From: Bifidobacterium simiarum
GTDB lineage: Bacteria > Actinomycetota > Actinomycetes > Actinomycetales > Bifidobacteriaceae
Direction: 5' to 3'
Assembly: GCF_002802905.1 (NCBI RefSeq)
Contig: NZ_PEBK01000002.1
Span: 248,001-312,000 of the forward strand
Length of the DNA stretch: 64,000 bases
A program made the position numbers and the translations under genes. The notes beneath the pieces were generated by a model. It saw only the letters and a list, made by a program, of their open reading frames with translations, searched no databases and was not told the origin of the DNA. Below, in pieces: positions 63,933-64,000 of this stretch (the first letter of the stretch is position 1; each line of letters opens with the position of its first letter).

Positions 63933-64000
63933 CTATTCCCGGTCGAGCAAGGCCGTGAGCGCCCACAGGATGCTGACCACGTCGATCGCCTCCTGCATGA
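63933..64000 (-). CDS. 3' tip of a gene, possibly a P1B-type metal ATPase
   Basis: Only the last 22 codons are inside the window, ending QEAIDVVSILWALTALLDRE. The wording resembles the C-terminal helix of heavy-metal P-type ATPases (QEAIDVVxILNAL), but this is too short for certainty. Confidence 0.4.
   Translation of the reverse strand, partial: MQEAIDVVSILWALTALLDRE

Overview
The window is a high-GC actinobacterial chromosome segment, and gene content and protein style point to Bifidobacterium. It carries many intracellular glycosidases (GH1, GH13, GH36, GH51), LacI and GPH/MHS sugar-type transporters, two tandem ilvC genes, pdxS-pdxT and paired crcB genes, with strong AAAGGAGG-type ribosome sites. 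The species cannot be fixed from sequence reading alone. I see no rRNA, insertion sequence, prophage or CRISPR array. There is one tRNA (Gly, CCC).

Layout. 1-8.0 kb: 5' part of an amino-acid permease, a GH1 beta-glucosidase, a YhgE/Pip-like membrane protein divergent from a TetR regulator, and an S9 peptidase split by an in-frame TGA. 8.2-13.6 kb: glycerate kinase and a GntP-type permease divergent from a CdaR-type regulator, then a DUF559-like nuclease-fold protein. 13.9-18.8 kb: two ilvC copies and an MHS transporter, the latter preceded by a 28-codon leader ORF and an attenuator-like terminator. 19-28 kb: GH13 alpha-glucosidase, GH36 alpha-galactosidase, a TauE/SafE permease, a Mbeg1-like hydrolase and an aldehyde dehydrogenase. 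28.3-32 kb: pdxT, pdxS and a ClC antiporter/channel. 32.2-42 kb: two GPH sugar transporters, GH51 arabinofuranosidase with a divergent LacI regulator, two crcB genes behind a candidate fluoride riboswitch, and purA. 42-45 kb: a large zinc-ribbon/PASTA-like membrane protein. 45-55.7 kb: a methionine/SAM island (divergent metK, methyltransferase, amidase, metQ-metN-metI-OAH sulfhydrylase operon, aminotransferase, unknown protein). 55.7-64 kb: cutinase lipoprotein, inositol-monophosphatase family protein, tRNA-Gly, htpX, ferredoxin-NADP reductase, an asparagine-permease/asparaginase operon and the 3' tip of a further gene.

How the parts fit. The glycosidases and GPH transporters fit plant and host oligosaccharide use, with a TTGACT/TATCAT promoter and a GTTAGCGCTAAC LacI-type operator in front of one transporter. 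The methionine island combines methionine uptake, sulfide-dependent homocysteine/methionine synthesis, SAM formation and a SAM-using enzyme.

The most unusual non-coding content is a set of dispersed palindromes. There are eight copies of an exactly 28-bp palindrome, six of them in pairs 43-45 bp apart. A second family has GACAGCTCCCGCCAGCGGGAGC-like ends. Four GATGGATT...AATCCATC hairpins sit in front of the Mbeg1-like gene. Two 82-bp hairpins, 77/82 identical and in direct orientation, bracket the 10.5-kb methionine island exactly.
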